Part shown: positions 50,685 to 60,474 of the stretch, one piece after another
Layout of the letters: the number at the start of each line of letters is the position of its first letter
Position numbering within the stretch: position 1 is the first letter of the stretch
Source: Prochlorococcus marinus str. MIT 9401
GTDB taxonomy: Bacteria > Cyanobacteriota > Cyanobacteriia > PCC-6307 > Cyanobiaceae
Direction: 5' to 3'
Assembly: GCF_000760095.1 (NCBI RefSeq)
Contig: NZ_JNAR01000005.1
Span: forward strand, 1 to 64,000
Length of the DNA stretch: 64,000 bases
The notes under the pieces: generated by a model
Told to the model about the DNA's origin: nothing
Database searches by the model: none
Seen by the model: only the letters and a program-made list of their open reading frames with translations
Position numbers and translations under genes: made by a program

Positions 50685-51041
50685 TTAATCAATTACTTCA
50701 CCAGTTTTTTTCAGTCTTCTTTTCTTAACTCCCTCTTTATCAATGAAGTATTCAATCTTACTAGTAAGATTTTTATCCTTTGAAAAGAACATTACATTTG
50801 ATGCATGTAATGATGCCTCTTCTGTTAGTATTCTTCCATTTTCCCCTTCCTGCGTTGGTTTTACATGTTTGGTCCGAAGGTTGATTCCCTTAACTACAAC
50901 TCTATTTTCAAGAGGAATAGTTTTTAAAACCTCTCCCGTTTTTCCTTTTTCCTTTCCGTTAATAACTTTTACTAAATCTCCAGTTTTTATTCTCATTTTT
51001 ATTCTTTGGAAATTATTCTTTTGTTTTAATGAATCCAACAT
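50685..51041 (-). CDS. rplX: 50S ribosomal protein L24 with N-terminal extension
   Basis: 118 residues. The L24/KOW core begins at residue 16 ([21 protein letters not shown]), which would be the usual start. The upstream ATG at 51041 adds [15 protein letters not shown] and is preceded by a strong GGAGGTGAT site formed by the last codons of rplN, seven bases away, so I chose it. The ATG at the core has only a weak AAAGA-type site. rplN and rplX are adjacent (TAA ATG). Confidence 0.93.
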   Translation of the reverse strand: MLDSLKQKNNFQRIKMRIKTGDLVKVINGKEKGKTGEVLKTIPLENRVVVKGINLRTKHVKPTQEGENGRILTEEASLHASNVMFFSKDKNLTSKIEYFIDKEGVKKRRLKKTGEVID

Positions 51042-51407
51042 TTAAATCACCTCCGGAGCAAGAGAAACAATTTTAGTGTAATTTTTATCCCGCAGTTCTC
51101 TAGCTACAGGTCCAAATACTCGAGTACCTTTTGGATTCTTATCCTCATTAATCAAAACGGCAGCATTATCATCGAACCTGATTGAATTACCAGTATTTCT
51201 CCTTAATGTTGCTTTTGTTCTAACGATGACAGCTTTTACAACCTCAGATTTTTTAACTCCCATATTAGGAAGAGCATCTTTTACAGATGCAACTATGACA
51301 TCCCCAACATGTGCGTACCTTCTATTAGATCCTAATACCCTGATACATTGAAGTTTTTTTGCACCACTGTTATCAGCTACTGTTAAATAAGTTTCTTGTT
51401 GAATCAT
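51042..51407 (-). CDS. rplN: 50S ribosomal protein L14
   Basis: 121-residue L14 at the subunit interface. [20 protein letters not shown] and [20 protein letters not shown] are diagnostic. Its ATG overlaps the rpsQ stop by 4 nt and has an AGAGGAGG site inside the rpsQ end. Confidence 0.98.
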   Translation of the reverse strand: MIQQETYLTVADNSGAKKLQCIRVLGSNRRYAHVGDVIVASVKDALPNMGVKKSEVVKAVIVRTKATLRRNTGNSIRFDDNAAVLINEDKNPKGTRVFGPVARELRDKNYTKIVSLAPEVI

Positions 51408-51670
51408 TTTTTAACCTCCTCTGAATTACTAGTTTTATTAAGGATCTCTTCTATTGCCCATCTTTTATGAGCGCTAAGCGGTCTAGTTTCTTTAATCTTA
51501 ACTCGATCACCTAAAACACATGAATTTTCAGGATCATGTGCTTTATATCTTGTAGTTCTACTTACAATTTTTTTGTAGATTGGATGTGGATATCTGTTAA
51601 TAACAGCGACAACAACTGTTTTATCCATTTTGTCACTGACCACAGTACCGATTCTTTCTTTTAGTGCCAT
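51404..51670 (-). CDS. rpsQ: 30S ribosomal protein S17
   Basis: 88-residue OB-fold S17, an early 16S-binding protein. [33 protein letters not shown] and [15 protein letters not shown] are diagnostic. It lies between rpmC (9 bp) and rplN (4-nt overlap). Confidence 0.97.
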   Translation of the reverse strand: MALKERIGTVVSDKMDKTVVVAVINRYPHPIYKKIVSRTTRYKAHDPENSCVLGDRVKIKETRPLSAHKRWAIEEILNKTSNSEEVKK

Positions 51671-51679
51671 AACTAATAA

Positions 51680-51898
51680 TTAATCAGAAGTTGTTTGAGA
51701 AGTAGATTGACTCTTACTGAGAGTTAGTAGTTGGGCTACTTGTTTCTTGATGATTTTAAATTTATGAGTTTCATTTAGCTGTCTAGTAGCTTGCTTGAAT
51801 CTCAAATCAAAAAGGTCTTTTCGTAATTGGTCAATCTTTTCGTTAATTTGAGCGGAATTTAATTTTTTAAATTCTTTAAGTGAATCTGCGTTTTTCAT
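51680..51898 (-). CDS. rpmC: 50S ribosomal protein L29
   Basis: 72-residue helical hairpin protein near the tunnel exit. [20 protein letters not shown] and the FRxKxATxQL-type [14 protein letters not shown] are diagnostic. The start overlaps the rplP stop by 4 nt, with a GAGGAGG site just upstream inside rplP. Confidence 0.95.
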   Translation of the reverse strand: MKNADSLKEFKKLNSAQINEKIDQLRKDLFDLRFKQATRQLNETHKFKIIKKQVAQLLTLSKSQSTSQTTSD

Positions 51899-52362
51899 TG
51901 TTTAACCTCCTCTTGAGATTTTTTACTATATTTTTTCAGTTCTGGATTTTTATCAGAAGAGATAAATTTCGTTTTCACAGGAAGTTTATATTGAGCAAGA
52001 CGCATAGCCTCTTTCGCAATTTTTTCAGTGATATCTTCACCACCCATTTCAAAAAGTATTCTTCCTGGTTTTACAACTGCAACCCAAAACTCTGGATTAC
52101 CTTTACCAGAACCCATTCTAGTTTCTGCAGGTCTCATAGTTACAGGTTTATCAGGAAATATTCTTATCCAGATTTGACCCCCTCGTTTTATATATCTTGT
52201 CATAGCTCGTCTACTTGCCTCAATTTGACGTGCAGTTACCCATCCACAGTCTTGAGCTTGGAGAGCAAATTGACCGAAAGCAATAGTATTACCTTTTGAG
52301 GCAACTCCCCTCATTCTGCCTCTATGTTGTTTACGAAATTTAGTGCGTTTTGGACTAAGCAT
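51895..52362 (-). CDS. rplP: 50S ribosomal protein L16
   Basis: 155-residue L16, close to the A-site tRNA elbow. [39 protein letters not shown] and [20 protein letters not shown] are diagnostic. The C-terminus ([20 protein letters not shown]) is longer than in E. coli. An AGGAGGT site lies at the end of rpsC. Confidence 0.98.
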   Translation of the reverse strand: MLSPKRTKFRKQHRGRMRGVASKGNTIAFGQFALQAQDCGWVTARQIEASRRAMTRYIKRGGQIWIRIFPDKPVTMRPAETRMGSGKGNPEFWVAVVKPGRILFEMGGEDITEKIAKEAMRLAQYKLPVKTKFISSDKNPELKKYSKKSQEEVKQ

Positions 52363-52373
52363 CTTTATACCTC

Positions 52374-53105
52374 CTATGAATTCTCATTTGAACGATCCTC
52401 AAATTGCTGAGGTCTTCTACTAGCTTTCCTTTTAGGGCTGGCACCCACAGGGATAGTTTGTTCTTCTTTAGGAAGAACTTCACCTTTGAAAACCCAAACT
52501 TTAATGCCTAGAACGCCGTAAGTTGTATTAGCTTCACGTGTTGCATAGTCAATCTCTGCCCTCAAAGTATGCAAAGGTACTCTACCTTCTCTAGTCCATT
52601 CAGTTCTAGCTATTTCAGCGCCATTTAACCTTCCACCTACTTGAATTTTTAGACCTAAAACACCAGCCCTTTGAGCCCTTTGTAGAGCCATCCTAATAGT
52701 TCTTCTAAACGCTACTCTTTTTTCAAGTTGTTGGGCAATATATTCAGCGAGTAAAAAAGCGTCTGCATCAACTCTTTCAACTTCTACAACGTTTATTCTA
52801 ACTTGTCTAGTCCTATCCCCTATTGTTTTTTGAATTCCAGATCTTAATTCTTCAATACCACTTCCTTGTCTTCCAACTATCACTCCTGGTCTTGCTGTTT
52901 TTAGTTCAAGTTCCATTTGATCGGCTTTTCTAGCTATTAATATATCGCTAATTCCTGCTGCACCATATTTTTTCTGTATGAAATTGCGAATTTTAAAATC
53001 TTCTTGGAGAAGAATTGGATATGTCTTTGAAGTAGCAAACCATTTGGAGCGATGCTCTTGTGTAATTCCTAATCTTAGACCTGAAGGATGTATTTTATGT
53101 CCCAT
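52374..53105 (-). CDS. rpsC: 30S ribosomal protein S3
   Basis: 243-residue S3 of the mRNA entry channel: an N-terminal KH domain ([15 protein letters not shown]) and a C-terminal domain with [20 protein letters not shown]. The polar C-terminal tail is variable in the family. The start overlaps the rplV stop by one base, with a GGAGGT site inside rplV. Confidence 0.98.
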   Translation of the reverse strand: MGHKIHPSGLRLGITQEHRSKWFATSKTYPILLQEDFKIRNFIQKKYGAAGISDILIARKADQMELELKTARPGVIVGRQGSGIEELRSGIQKTIGDRTRQVRINVVEVERVDADAFLLAEYIAQQLEKRVAFRRTIRMALQRAQRAGVLGLKIQVGGRLNGAEIARTEWTREGRVPLHTLRAEIDYATREANTTYGVLGIKVWVFKGEVLPKEEQTIPVGASPKRKASRRPQQFEDRSNENS

Positions 53106-53491
53106 TAATTTTGTACCTCCGCATTAGTTTGAGTGGGAGCAGATTCAACAGAAATACTGATGTGGCAAGTCTGTTTTTTAATTGAAAAAGCTCGACCTTG
53201 AGCTCTGGGCCTATACCTTTTCATTACAGGACCACTATTAGCCCATGCAGAGGAAATCACTAAGGTAGATGGATCCATGCCAAGGTTATGCTCTGCATTA
53301 GCAACTGCAGATCTTAGAACTTTAGTAATAGGATCAGTAGATCTGTAAGGCATAAATTCCAACATAATCAATGCATCTCTATAGGATCTACCCCTTATCT
53401 GATCCAAAACTCTTCTAACTTTAGAAGCTGATCCTCGAATGTAGTTCCCATGGGCAATGGCTGTTTTGATTGTTTCAGGTGTTTTAGTCAT
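53105..53491 (-). CDS. rplV: 50S ribosomal protein L22
   Basis: 128-residue L22 lining the exit tunnel with its long beta hairpin. [40 protein letters not shown] and [12 protein letters not shown] are diagnostic. The ATG overlaps the rpsS stop by 4 nt; AAAGGAGC is the likely ribosome-binding site. Confidence 0.97.
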   Translation of the reverse strand: MTKTPETIKTAIAHGNYIRGSASKVRRVLDQIRGRSYRDALIMLEFMPYRSTDPITKVLRSAVANAEHNLGMDPSTLVISSAWANSGPVMKRYRPRAQGRAFSIKKQTCHISISVESAPTQTNAEVQN

Positions 53492-53766
53492 GATTTTGCT
53501 CCTTTCTTATCTCTTATATGACCTCTGTAAGTGCGTGTAGGAGCAAATTCACCGAGTTTATGACCAATCATTTGTTCAGTAATAAATACTGGAATATGAG
53601 TCTTTCCATTATGCACTGCGATTGTGTGACCGATCATTACAGGTAAAATCGTAGAGGATCTAGACCAAGTTTTAATAACAGACTTGTCATTGTCAGTGTT
53701 TTGTTTTTCTACCTTTTTAAGCAGGCTATCTGCTATGAAAGGTCCTTTTTTTAGTGAACGTCCCAT
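53488..53766 (-). CDS. rpsS: 30S ribosomal protein S19
   Basis: 92 residues from [20 protein letters not shown], the universal S19 start. An in-frame ATG 75 bp upstream (53841) would add a hydrophobic leader made from the rplB end and spacer; I rejected it. [11 protein letters not shown]-type [19 protein letters not shown] and [10 protein letters not shown] are diagnostic. Confidence 0.96.
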   Translation of the reverse strand: MGRSLKKGPFIADSLLKKVEKQNTDNDKSVIKTWSRSSTILPVMIGHTIAVHNGKTHIPVFITEQMIGHKLGEFAPTRTYRGHIRDKKGAKS

Positions 53767-53803
53767 GATTATGTAATAGAAATTGAAAAAATAAATGAAG
53801 TAA

Positions 53804-54667
53804 TCAAGAGTCTCTTCCTCCTCTACTTCTCTTAGAAACACGACGACGTCTTCGAACTACTAATTTATTACTTGGCTTGTTCTTTTTACGTGTCTTTAGC
53901 CCTAGAGCTGGTTTACCCCATGGAGTAACAGGGCCTGCTCTACCAATTGGTGCTTTTCCCTCTCCTCCTCCATGTGGATGATCACATGGGTTCATTACAC
54001 TTCCTCTTACTTGAGGCCGTCTTCCAAGCCATCTTTTTCTTCCTGCTTTACCTAAGCTAGTATTTCTTATTTCTGAGTTGCCAACTTCTCCAAGAGTTGC
54101 GTAGCATTCTTTCCTAACAAGTCTTACCTCAGTAGATGGGAGTTTTAAAGCGACATAATCTCCCTCTTTTGCCATCACTTGAGCACTAGCTCCTGCAGAT
54201 CTAACCATTTGAGCACCTCTTCCTGCATATAACTCCACACAATGAACACTCGATCCTAATGGCATAACAGAAAGTGGCATTGCATTTCCATCTTCAATTG
54301 GAACTCTTTCTCCGGATATTACATTTTGTCCTACTTTTACACCTGCTGGAGCGATAATGTATCTTTTCTCTCCATCTTCATAAAATAAAAGTGCAAGCCT
54401 TGCATTTCTATGAGGATCGTAGTGAATAGCTGCAACTTTAGCATTAATATTTCTTTTATCTCTTCTGAAATCAACTAATCTGTATTGCCTTTTATGACCG
54501 CCTCCACGATGACGACAAGTAATAACTCCACGGTTGTTTCTTCCTTTAACTCTATGTTTTGAAACTATTAGTGATCTTTCAGGTTTTGCACTTGTTATTT
54601 CACTAAAATCAGAAACTACTCTCTGTCTAGTGCCAGGTGTATAAGGTTTAAATTTACGAATTGCCAT
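53804..54667 (-). CDS. rplB: 50S ribosomal protein L2
   Basis: 287-residue L2 at the peptidyl transferase region. [20 protein letters not shown], the [19 protein letters not shown] loop with the conserved His, and the basic C-terminus [15 protein letters not shown] are diagnostic. An AAGGAGT site precedes the start. Confidence 0.98.
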   Translation of the reverse strand: MAIRKFKPYTPGTRQRVVSDFSEITSAKPERSLIVSKHRVKGRNNRGVITCRHRGGGHKRQYRLVDFRRDKRNINAKVAAIHYDPHRNARLALLFYEDGEKRYIIAPAGVKVGQNVISGERVPIEDGNAMPLSVMPLGSSVHCVELYAGRGAQMVRSAGASAQVMAKEGDYVALKLPSTEVRLVRKECYATLGEVGNSEIRNTSLGKAGRKRWLGRRPQVRGSVMNPCDHPHGGGEGKAPIGRAGPVTPWGKPALGLKTRKKNKPSNKLVVRRRRRVSKRSRGGRDS

Positions 54668-54679
54668 GATTAATACTCC

Positions 54680-54982
54680 TTAAGATTCTGGAAATAATTG
54701 GATTTTGTCTCCTTCAGCAAGACGTACAATAGCCTTCTTGACCTGAGAACGTTTACCGGAAAATTTCCCGACTCTTCTTGTTCTCCTTGGAGGATTCATA
54801 GTGTTAACTCCTATGACTTTAACACTGAACAAGGCTTCAATAGCTGCCTTTATTTGTGGCTTTGCCGCTCTATGATCTACTTCAAAAGTATATTGGTTAA
54901 GATCTAATGCGTTTGTAGCTTTCTCAGTAATAACTGGCTTCCGTATTACATCGGCTAAACGAGAATCGAATAATTTACTCAT
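54680..54982 (-). CDS. rplW: 50S ribosomal protein L23
   Basis: 100-residue L23, docking site for trigger factor and SRP at the tunnel exit. [35 protein letters not shown] and [18 protein letters not shown] are diagnostic. It overlaps rplD by 4 nt, with an AGGAGG site inside rplD. Confidence 0.97.
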   Translation of the reverse strand: MSKLFDSRLADVIRKPVITEKATNALDLNQYTFEVDHRAAKPQIKAAIEALFSVKVIGVNTMNPPRRTRRVGKFSGKRSQVKKAIVRLAEGDKIQLFPES

Positions 54983-55611
54983 GATGCATAAACCTCCTGA
55001 ATCTTATTTATTGCAGATTGACCTATTACCAACTTATTAGCGTTTAGGATATCGAATACATTTAATTGATCAGCGGCTATTAGTTTTACTTTTTCAATAT
55101 TATTAATGGATTTTTTTATTATATCGGACGGACTATCAAGAATAACCAAAACTTTTTCAGTTTTTTGTATACCTAATCGAGCAAGGCCATTTATGATATC
55201 ACTTGTTTTGGGCTGCTTGAGAGTAGATCCAAAATCTTCAACAGCCTTCATATCAGATACTCTTGACATCAGTGCTGTTCTAAGAGCTAATCTACGCTCT
55301 TTACGATTCATATCCAGATTGTAAGAGCGAGGCTTCGGTCCAAAAACAATTCCACCACCAGGTCTTAATGGCGTTCTAATTGATCCTTGACGAGCTCTAC
55401 CTGTGCCTTTCTGTTTATATGGCTTTCTACCACCACCTCTTACTTCAGATCTCGTCAAAGTTGATGCAGTCCCTTGTCTTTTGTTTGCTAATTGCCTAAG
55501 AACTGCTCTATGCATTAAGTCTGCCGAAGAAGTTTCCTTAGCGACTGGTAGATCAAGAGTAACTTTGCCTGATTTTTTACCATCCCACTTGAGAGTTTCG
55601 AGTGTTGTCAC
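54979..55611 (-). CDS. rplD: 50S ribosomal protein L4
   Basis: 210-residue L4, whose long loop lines the exit tunnel; in E. coli it also represses its own operon. [20 protein letters not shown]-type motif (about 55-77) and [12 protein letters not shown] are diagnostic. The start codon is GTG, overlapping the rplC stop by one base (TAGTG), with AAGGAGGTG upstream inside rplC. Confidence 0.97.
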   Translation of the reverse strand: MTTLETLKWDGKKSGKVTLDLPVAKETSSADLMHRAVLRQLANKRQGTASTLTRSEVRGGGRKPYKQKGTGRARQGSIRTPLRPGGGIVFGPKPRSYNLDMNRKERRLALRTALMSRVSDMKAVEDFGSTLKQPKTSDIINGLARLGIQKTEKVLVILDSPSDIIKKSINNIEKVKLIAADQLNVFDILNANKLVIGQSAINKIQEVYAS

Positions 55612-56261
55612 TATTTTGCACCTCCTTTTTTACCTATAATGTTGTTTGGCTTAATATTGACAATTGAGCCAGGCTTACCTGGTACAGAACCCTTGACGAC
55701 AAGCAAATTTTTCTGGTCATCAATTTTTAGAACCAACAAACCTTTGGTAGTAATCTGTTTTCCTCCATATCTTCCTGCCATTCTTTTTCCAGGATAAATT
55801 CTGCCTGGAGTTGTACCCGCACCTGTAGATCCTGGAGCTCTATGATTTTTTGAACCATGACTCATAGGACCTCTGCTGAAACCATGTCTTTTTTGGTAAC
55901 CAGCAAAACCTCTACCCATAGATTTGCCACTAATATCAACTTTTTGGCCAACCTCAAAGTTTTTTACAGTTATTTGATTACCAATTTCATAAGATGAAGT
56001 TTCTTCAACTCTATATTCCTTCAAATGCTTTAAAAATTCTTCACCTGATTTCAACAAATGTCCCTTTTCAGGTTTACTAATATGCTTATCTTTGGATAAG
56101 CCATAACCCAGCTGAACGGCAGTGTAACCATCCAAAGCAGTAGTTTTTAATTGTGTGACTCGGCAGGGACCTGCCTCAATAAGAGTAACTGGTACTGCGT
56201 TACCTTTGTCGTCAAAGAGTTGGGACATGCCCAGTTTCTTTCCTAGAATTCCTATAGACAT
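55611..56261 (-). CDS. rplC: 50S ribosomal protein L3
   Basis: 216-residue L3 with the central loop near the A site. [20 protein letters not shown] and [20 protein letters not shown] are diagnostic. First gene of the S10-spc-alpha cluster here; rpsJ has moved to the str cluster. It is preceded by a 279-bp structured leader. Confidence 0.98.
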   Translation of the reverse strand: MSIGILGKKLGMSQLFDDKGNAVPVTLIEAGPCRVTQLKTTALDGYTAVQLGYGLSKDKHISKPEKGHLLKSGEEFLKHLKEYRVEETSSYEIGNQITVKNFEVGQKVDISGKSMGRGFAGYQKRHGFSRGPMSHGSKNHRAPGSTGAGTTPGRIYPGKRMAGRYGGKQITTKGLLVLKIDDQKNLLVVKGSVPGKPGSIVNIKPNNIIGKKGGAK

Positions 56262-56540
56262 AAGACTAAATTAGGCTAGCTCGTAATGATTTTTGATTTT
56301 CTACACCCTTAGGTATTGAGGTGAAGTTAATAAAAACAATTAGTAGTGAGGTTGAGACTTATCTGAAAAAAATAGATAGTTTCTCCTGGGATAAACCCGC
56401 CTGAATTTTTTAACGAAACGCTAAAAAATGTGAAATTTTTAGAGGCTCGGCTAGCTTGCGAGCTTAAAAATTCACTGAATTACAATTGTACATCATCAAG
56501 TACCATAAAATAAAATAAAATAAAAATAAAGGAAATTTTT
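56262..56540. promoter_or_regulatory. Structured spacer/leader between rplC and ndhN
   Basis: Non-coding. Two neighbouring hairpins are visible: A at 56405-56429 (ATTTTTTA/TAAAAAAT plus two C-G pairs, AAA loop) and B at 56431-56474 (AATTTTTA/TAAAAATT, bulge, GCTCG/CGAGC, 9-nt loop containing GCTAGC). A second GCTAGC lies at 56275-56280, 13 bp before the rplC start. The ndhN side has a (TAAAA)n run and an AAAGGAAA site. It is probably the 5' leader of the S10 operon, by position and structure only; the promoter was not located. Confidence 0.5.
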
Positions 56541-57017
56541 ATGCCATTACTTCTCACAGGGAAACAGTTTCATAACGATTTAAAAACTAACAAATGTCTT
56601 GCAATCTTTGCTCCTCTTGAAGGTGGTTATGAAACTCGTCTTTTGAGGAGAATGAGAGCTAAGGGTTTTAAAACTTTTATAACCTCGGCAAGAGGACTGG
56701 GAGATCCTGAAGTCTTCTTGCTCAAATTACATGGGGTAAGACCACCTCACCTCGGTCATCAAAACGTAGGTAGAAATGGAGCACTTGGGGAAGTGCAACA
56801 AGTAATTCCTCAAGCTTCTGAGTTATTTAATGAAAATGATAAAAATAAATTACTTTGGTTATTAGAAGGTCAAGTATTATCTCAATCTGAATTAGAGAGC
56901 TTAATAGAGATTTGCACTAAAGATAACAAACTAACAATTGTTGTTGAAATGGGGGGTTCAAGAAAACTTGAATGGAAGACATTAAGTGATTATATTTTGG
57001 ATGAATTTGAAAGTTAA
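56541..57017 (+). CDS. ndhN: NAD(P)H-quinone oxidoreductase (NDH-1) subunit N
   Basis: 158-residue oxygenic-photosynthesis-specific subunit of the NDH-1 complex used in cyclic electron flow, respiration and CO2 uptake. [42 protein letters not shown] and [13 protein letters not shown] are family signatures. A peripheral protein on the cytoplasmic side. It probably forms an operon with ldpA (5-bp gap). Confidence 0.95.
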   Translation: MPLLLTGKQFHNDLKTNKCLAIFAPLEGGYETRLLRRMRAKGFKTFITSARGLGDPEVFLLKLHGVRPPHLGHQNVGRNGALGEVQQVIPQASELFNENDKNKLLWLLEGQVLSQSELESLIEICTKDNKLTIVVEMGGSRKLEWKTLSDYILDEFES

Positions 57018-57022
57018 ATTGC

Positions 57023-58021
57023 TTGATTAAAACCAAGAACAAAACCGATAAATGGACTAAGTTAATTTGTGGTGCCAGTAATGAAGATATTGTTGCTATA
57101 GAAGATTTATGTGCAATTTATACTGCGGCTGGTGTCGACTACATTGATGTTGCAGCAGAAGAATCTATAGTTCTTTCAGCAAAAAAAGGAATCAAGTGGG
57201 CGAAAAAATTTTTTAAAAACTCCCCTGGATTAATGATAAGCATTAGTGATGGTAATGATATCCACTTTCGTAAAGCAAAATTTGATCCATTAAAATGTCC
57301 TTCTTATTGTCCAAGACCGTGCGAAAAAGTATGCCCCACCTTTGCTATTGATAATTCTGGGATCACAGAGAGTAAATGTTATGGATGTGGAAGATGTTTA
57401 AATAGTTGTCCCCTAAATCTTATTAGTGAATATGAATATAATTTGTCAAAAGATGATTTAGCATCAACACTTCAAAAAATTAAGCCTAATGCAGTAGAAA
57501 TTCATACAGAAATAAATCGCTTAGATTCTTTTACAAAAGTTGTAAGCATCCTTAAAAATGCTGAAACAAAATTAGACAAGATATCTATCAGTTGTGGATT
57601 GAATCAATCTGCTAAAAAATCCCAAAAACCAGAAGATCTTTTGAAAGCTCTTTGGGAAAGATATGAAATTCTTAATGAACTAAATATTCCACTTATTTGG
57701 CAGCTAGATGGAAGGCCAATGTCTGGTGATCTTGCTTCAACAACAAGTAGAGATACAGTTAAGTTGTTTGAAAGAATCGGTTCAGATCTTCCACCAGGAT
57801 TAATTCAGTTGGCAGGAGGAACAAATGAAAAAACCCATAAATTTTTGAAGTCAAATAATCTTCCAGACGGAATAGCATTTGGAAGTGCTGCAAGAAAAAT
57901 TATGCAACCCTTTATTGAAAATGCTCACAAAGACAACAAAAGACTTTATGAGTGTCCTGAAAGAATGGCTTTAGCAATCAAAAAAGCTAAAAAATTTCTA
58001 GAGCCATGGAAATCGAGATGA
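57023..58021 (+). CDS. ldpA: LdpA-type iron-sulfur protein
   Basis: 332 residues. Two iron-sulfur motifs are intact: C92-x3-C96-x3-C100-x3-C104-P and C119-x2-C122-x2-C125-x3-C129-P. The rest resembles cyanobacterial LdpA (light-dependent period), a redox-responsive protein that tunes circadian period with light in Synechococcus elongatus. TTG start 5 bp after the ndhN stop, so cotranscribed. In clock-reduced Prochlorococcus the target of such a protein is unclear; a redox or NDH-related role is possible. Confidence 0.88.
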   Translation: MIKTKNKTDKWTKLICGASNEDIVAIEDLCAIYTAAGVDYIDVAAEESIVLSAKKGIKWAKKFFKNSPGLMISISDGNDIHFRKAKFDPLKCPSYCPRPCEKVCPTFAIDNSGITESKCYGCGRCLNSCPLNLISEYEYNLSKDDLASTLQKIKPNAVEIHTEINRLDSFTKVVSILKNAETKLDKISISCGLNQSAKKSQKPEDLLKALWERYEILNELNIPLIWQLDGRPMSGDLASTTSRDTVKLFERIGSDLPPGLIQLAGGTNEKTHKFLKSNNLPDGIAFGSAARKIMQPFIENAHKDNKRLYECPERMALAIKKAKKFLEPWKSR

Positions 58022-58080
58022 TTCAAAAAATATTTTTATTTTTAAAACCTACGCAGAGTTTATAAAAATTTTGTATTTTT

Positions 58081-58110
58081 TTGATAGAAAAAAATCTTTC
58101 GATGTATTAA
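58081..58110 (+). promoter_or_regulatory. Promoter of tRNA-Gln
   Basis: TTGATA (58081-58086) and TATTAA (58105-58110), 18-bp spacer, 13 bp before the tRNA 5' end. Good fit by sequence and position. Confidence 0.55.
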
Positions 58111-58123
58111 AATAGAAATCCAA

Positions 58124-58195
58124 TGGGCCGTCGCCAAGTGGTAAGGCATCGGGTTTTGGTCTCGACATTCCTAGGTTCGAATCCTAGCGGCCCAG
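58124..58195 (+). tRNA. tRNA-Gln, anticodon TTG
   Basis: 72-nt cloverleaf. The acceptor arms TGGGCCG/CGGCCCA pair, with discriminator G at 58195. Anticodon loop TTTTGGT (TTG, codons CAA/CAG); T arm CTAGG/CCTAG with TTCGAAT loop. The U-A first pair is characteristic of tRNA-Gln. CCA is not encoded. Confidence 0.97.
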
Positions 58196-58211
58196 TTCTA
58201 ATATTTAATTA

Positions 58212-58988
58212 GTGTCTTCTCCAAAAATATTTCTATTTGATTTTGATGGGGTTATAGTGGACGGCATGCATGAATATTGGCATAGCTCATTGCTGGCCTG
58301 TGAAAAATATTTAAATTCACCGTATATTTCTGTTGACCAAGCACTTTATAAAAGAGTACCAAATACTTTTAAAGAAATTAGACCTTGGGTTAAATATGGT
58401 TGGGAAATGGTTCTAATCGTTCATGAAATTATAAAAACAGAAAATGCAAACAAAGATCTCAATAAAGATAATTTCATTAAAAACTATCATCAAAATTGCC
58501 AGAGGATATTAAAAGATAATTCCTGGATTGCCGAAGATTTACAAAAAATATTAGATAAATCTCGCAATTACCAAATTGATAAAAATTTTAAATCGTGGGT
58601 TAATTTGCATGATCCATTTTTTGAAGTTATAAATTTTATGTATGAACTAAAGAATAAAGAAATTAAAACCGGAATAATAACAACTAAAGGGAAAGTATTT
58701 GCAGAAAAAATTCTTAAACAATTAAATATTTTTCCAGAATTTATTTTTGGTTATGAATCAGGAACAAAAATCAAAATAGCTGAAAAGCTTACACAAAATT
58801 ATGAAATTTTAGGTTTTATAGAAGATAGAAAAAAAACTCTACTCGATATTAAACAAAATTCTGAAACCTCTCATATTCCATGCTTCCTAGCTGATTGGGG
58901 ATATTTAAAAGAGTCAGATAGATTTAATTTGAGTAATGAAATCATACTAATAAACTTAAGTAACCTTGAGGAGTTAGTTGCAATTTAA
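58212..58988 (+). CDS. HAD-superfamily hydrolase
   Basis: 258 residues with F-D10-F-D12-G-V at the start, a helical cap (about 15-125), motif II TGIITTKGK and motif IV FIEDRKKTL (about 207), in which the usual acidic pair is E-D. Substrate unknown. It differs from the HAD gene at 37400 mainly in the cap. GTG start 16 bp after tRNA-Gln, so it may be transcribed from the tRNA promoter. Confidence 0.75.
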   Translation: MSSPKIFLFDFDGVIVDGMHEYWHSSLLACEKYLNSPYISVDQALYKRVPNTFKEIRPWVKYGWEMVLIVHEIIKTENANKDLNKDNFIKNYHQNCQRILKDNSWIAEDLQKILDKSRNYQIDKNFKSWVNLHDPFFEVINFMYELKNKEIKTGIITTKGKVFAEKILKQLNIFPEFIFGYESGTKIKIAEKLTQNYEILGFIEDRKKTLLDIKQNSETSHIPCFLADWGYLKESDRFNLSNEIILINLSNLEELVAI

Positions 58989-59002
58989 AGATCATCAGCT
59001 AG

Positions 59003-59016
59003 AGTACGAATGTACT
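59003..59016 (+). promoter_or_regulatory. LexA box at the recA promoter
   Basis: AGTACGAATGTACT fits the reported cyanobacterial LexA consensus RGTAC-N3-DGTWCB at every position. It directly abuts a possible -10 TATAGT (59016-59021), about 80 bp before recA. Bound LexA would block RNA polymerase. Confidence 0.8.
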
Positions 59017-59099
59017 ATAGTTTGTATTTATAAATTTTGGTTTAAATAAAAAATTCCAAATTTAAAATAATTACAGAACATTAACCGATAAATCAAACA

Positions 59100-60197
59100 A
59101 TGAGCCTTGAAGAAAAGAAAAAAACTGAATCAAAAGAAAAAGACAAAGCATTAAGTCTCGTCTTAGGTCAAATAGAAAGAAATTTTGGAAGAGGATCAAT
59201 TATGAGGCTTGGTGATGCCTCAAGAATGAAAGTAGAAACAATATCGACTGGAGCGCTTACCTTAGATTTAGCCTTAGGAGGAGGCTATCCAAAAGGAAGA
59301 GTAGTAGAAGTTTACGGACCAGAAAGTTCAGGGAAAACGACATTAACGTTACACGCAATTGCAGAAGTCCAAAAAAATGGAGGAGTAGCTGCATTTGTAG
59401 ATGCTGAGCATGCGCTCGATCCAGTTTATGCAGCCTCTTTAGGGGTTGATGTTGAAAATTTATTAGTTTCTCAACCAGATACTGGGGAAATGGCTCTAGA
59501 AATAGTTGACCAACTCATAAGATCGAGTGCAGTAGATCTAGTTGTTGTTGACTCGGTAGCAGCACTAACTCCAAGAGCGGAAATAGAAGGGGAGATGGGG
59601 GATCACGTAATTGGAAGCCAAGCAAGGCTAATGAGTCAAGCGATGAGAAAGATAACAGGCAATATTGGCAAATCTGGATGTACGGTAATATTCCTGAATC
59701 AATTAAGACTAAAAATCGGCGTTACATACGGCAATCCAGAAACAACCACAGGAGGAAATGCATTAAAATTTTATGCCTCAGTGAGGCTAGATATCAGAAG
59801 AATTCAAACTCTTAAAAGAGGTACTGAAGAATACGGAATAAGAGCAAAAGTAAAAGTAGCAAAAAACAAAGTTGCACCGCCATTTAGAATTGCAGAGTTT
59901 GATATTCTCTTCGGAAAAGGTATCAGTACAACAGGATGTTTATTAGATTTAGCAGAAGAAACTAATATCATAATAAGGAGAGGCGCTTGGTATAGTTATG
60001 AAGGAGAAAATATTGGACAAGGAAGAGATAATACAATTATTTGGCTTGATCAAAACTTAGAAATTAGGAATAAAGTAGAATCTATGGTTAAAGAGAAATT
60101 AACAGAAGGTACTGAAGTCAGTTCTAATTCAATGAAAGCACTTAACAGCAATCCTGCTAATACAATTGCTGTTAATGATATAAAAACAGTGGCTTAA
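59100..60197 (+). CDS. recA: Recombinase RecA
   Basis: 365-residue strand-exchange ATPase and LexA co-protease. Walker A GPESSGKT (73-80), Walker [11 protein letters not shown], loop L1 [12 protein letters not shown], and L2 [20 protein letters not shown]. The N-terminus and core are normal; the C-terminal tail is less acidic than in E. coli. It stands alone behind a LexA box. Confidence 0.98.
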   Translation: MSLEEKKKTESKEKDKALSLVLGQIERNFGRGSIMRLGDASRMKVETISTGALTLDLALGGGYPKGRVVEVYGPESSGKTTLTLHAIAEVQKNGGVAAFVDAEHALDPVYAASLGVDVENLLVSQPDTGEMALEIVDQLIRSSAVDLVVVDSVAALTPRAEIEGEMGDHVIGSQARLMSQAMRKITGNIGKSGCTVIFLNQLRLKIGVTYGNPETTTGGNALKFYASVRLDIRRIQTLKRGTEEYGIRAKVKVAKNKVAPPFRIAEFDILFGKGISTTGCLLDLAEETNIIIRRGAWYSYEGENIGQGRDNTIIWLDQNLEIRNKVESMVKEKLTEGTEVSSNSMKALNSNPANTIAVNDIKTVA

Positions 60198-60202
60198 ATT
60201 TA

Positions 60203-60445
60203 TTACGAATCAGCCAAAGTCCACCACCCAGCAGCAGGGCCTATAAATCGCACTACAATCCATAAAATTATTAATCCTCCAATTCCAAACCAACTTGCCT
60301 TAATACTTAATTTAATTAGGTTATCTCTTTGATTGATTGTGAAAGGGAGCCACTCAAATAATCTTGGGGACTTATCAAAATTATTTTTAATATTATTTTT
60401 TTTTGGAGGCAATCCAAGTATTTTGCGTCTTTTTGCTTCTCCCAT
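60203..60445 (-). CDS. DUF2839 small membrane protein
   Basis: 80 residues matching the cyanobacterial DUF2839 pattern: MGEAKRRKILGLPPKK at the N-terminus, then one hydrophobic segment (about 52-70) and a short GPAAGWWTLADS tail. Function unknown. Convergent with recA (5 bp) and 29 bp upstream of the decayed helicase gene on the same strand. Confidence 0.8.
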   Translation of the reverse strand: MGEAKRRKILGLPPKKNNIKNNFDKSPRLFEWLPFTINQRDNLIKLSIKASWFGIGGLIILWIVVRFIGPAAGWWTLADS

Positions 60446-60474
60446 ATTTCTTTAGTTATTTACAAAATCATAAT

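Noticed and set aside
53767-53841. 25-residue N-terminal extension of S19
   Set aside because: It derives from the rplB end and spacer; S19 universally starts near MGRSLKKGP.
56431-56474. Intrinsic terminator between ndhN and rplC
   Set aside because: The genes are divergent, and neither strand shows a GC stem directly followed by a T run.
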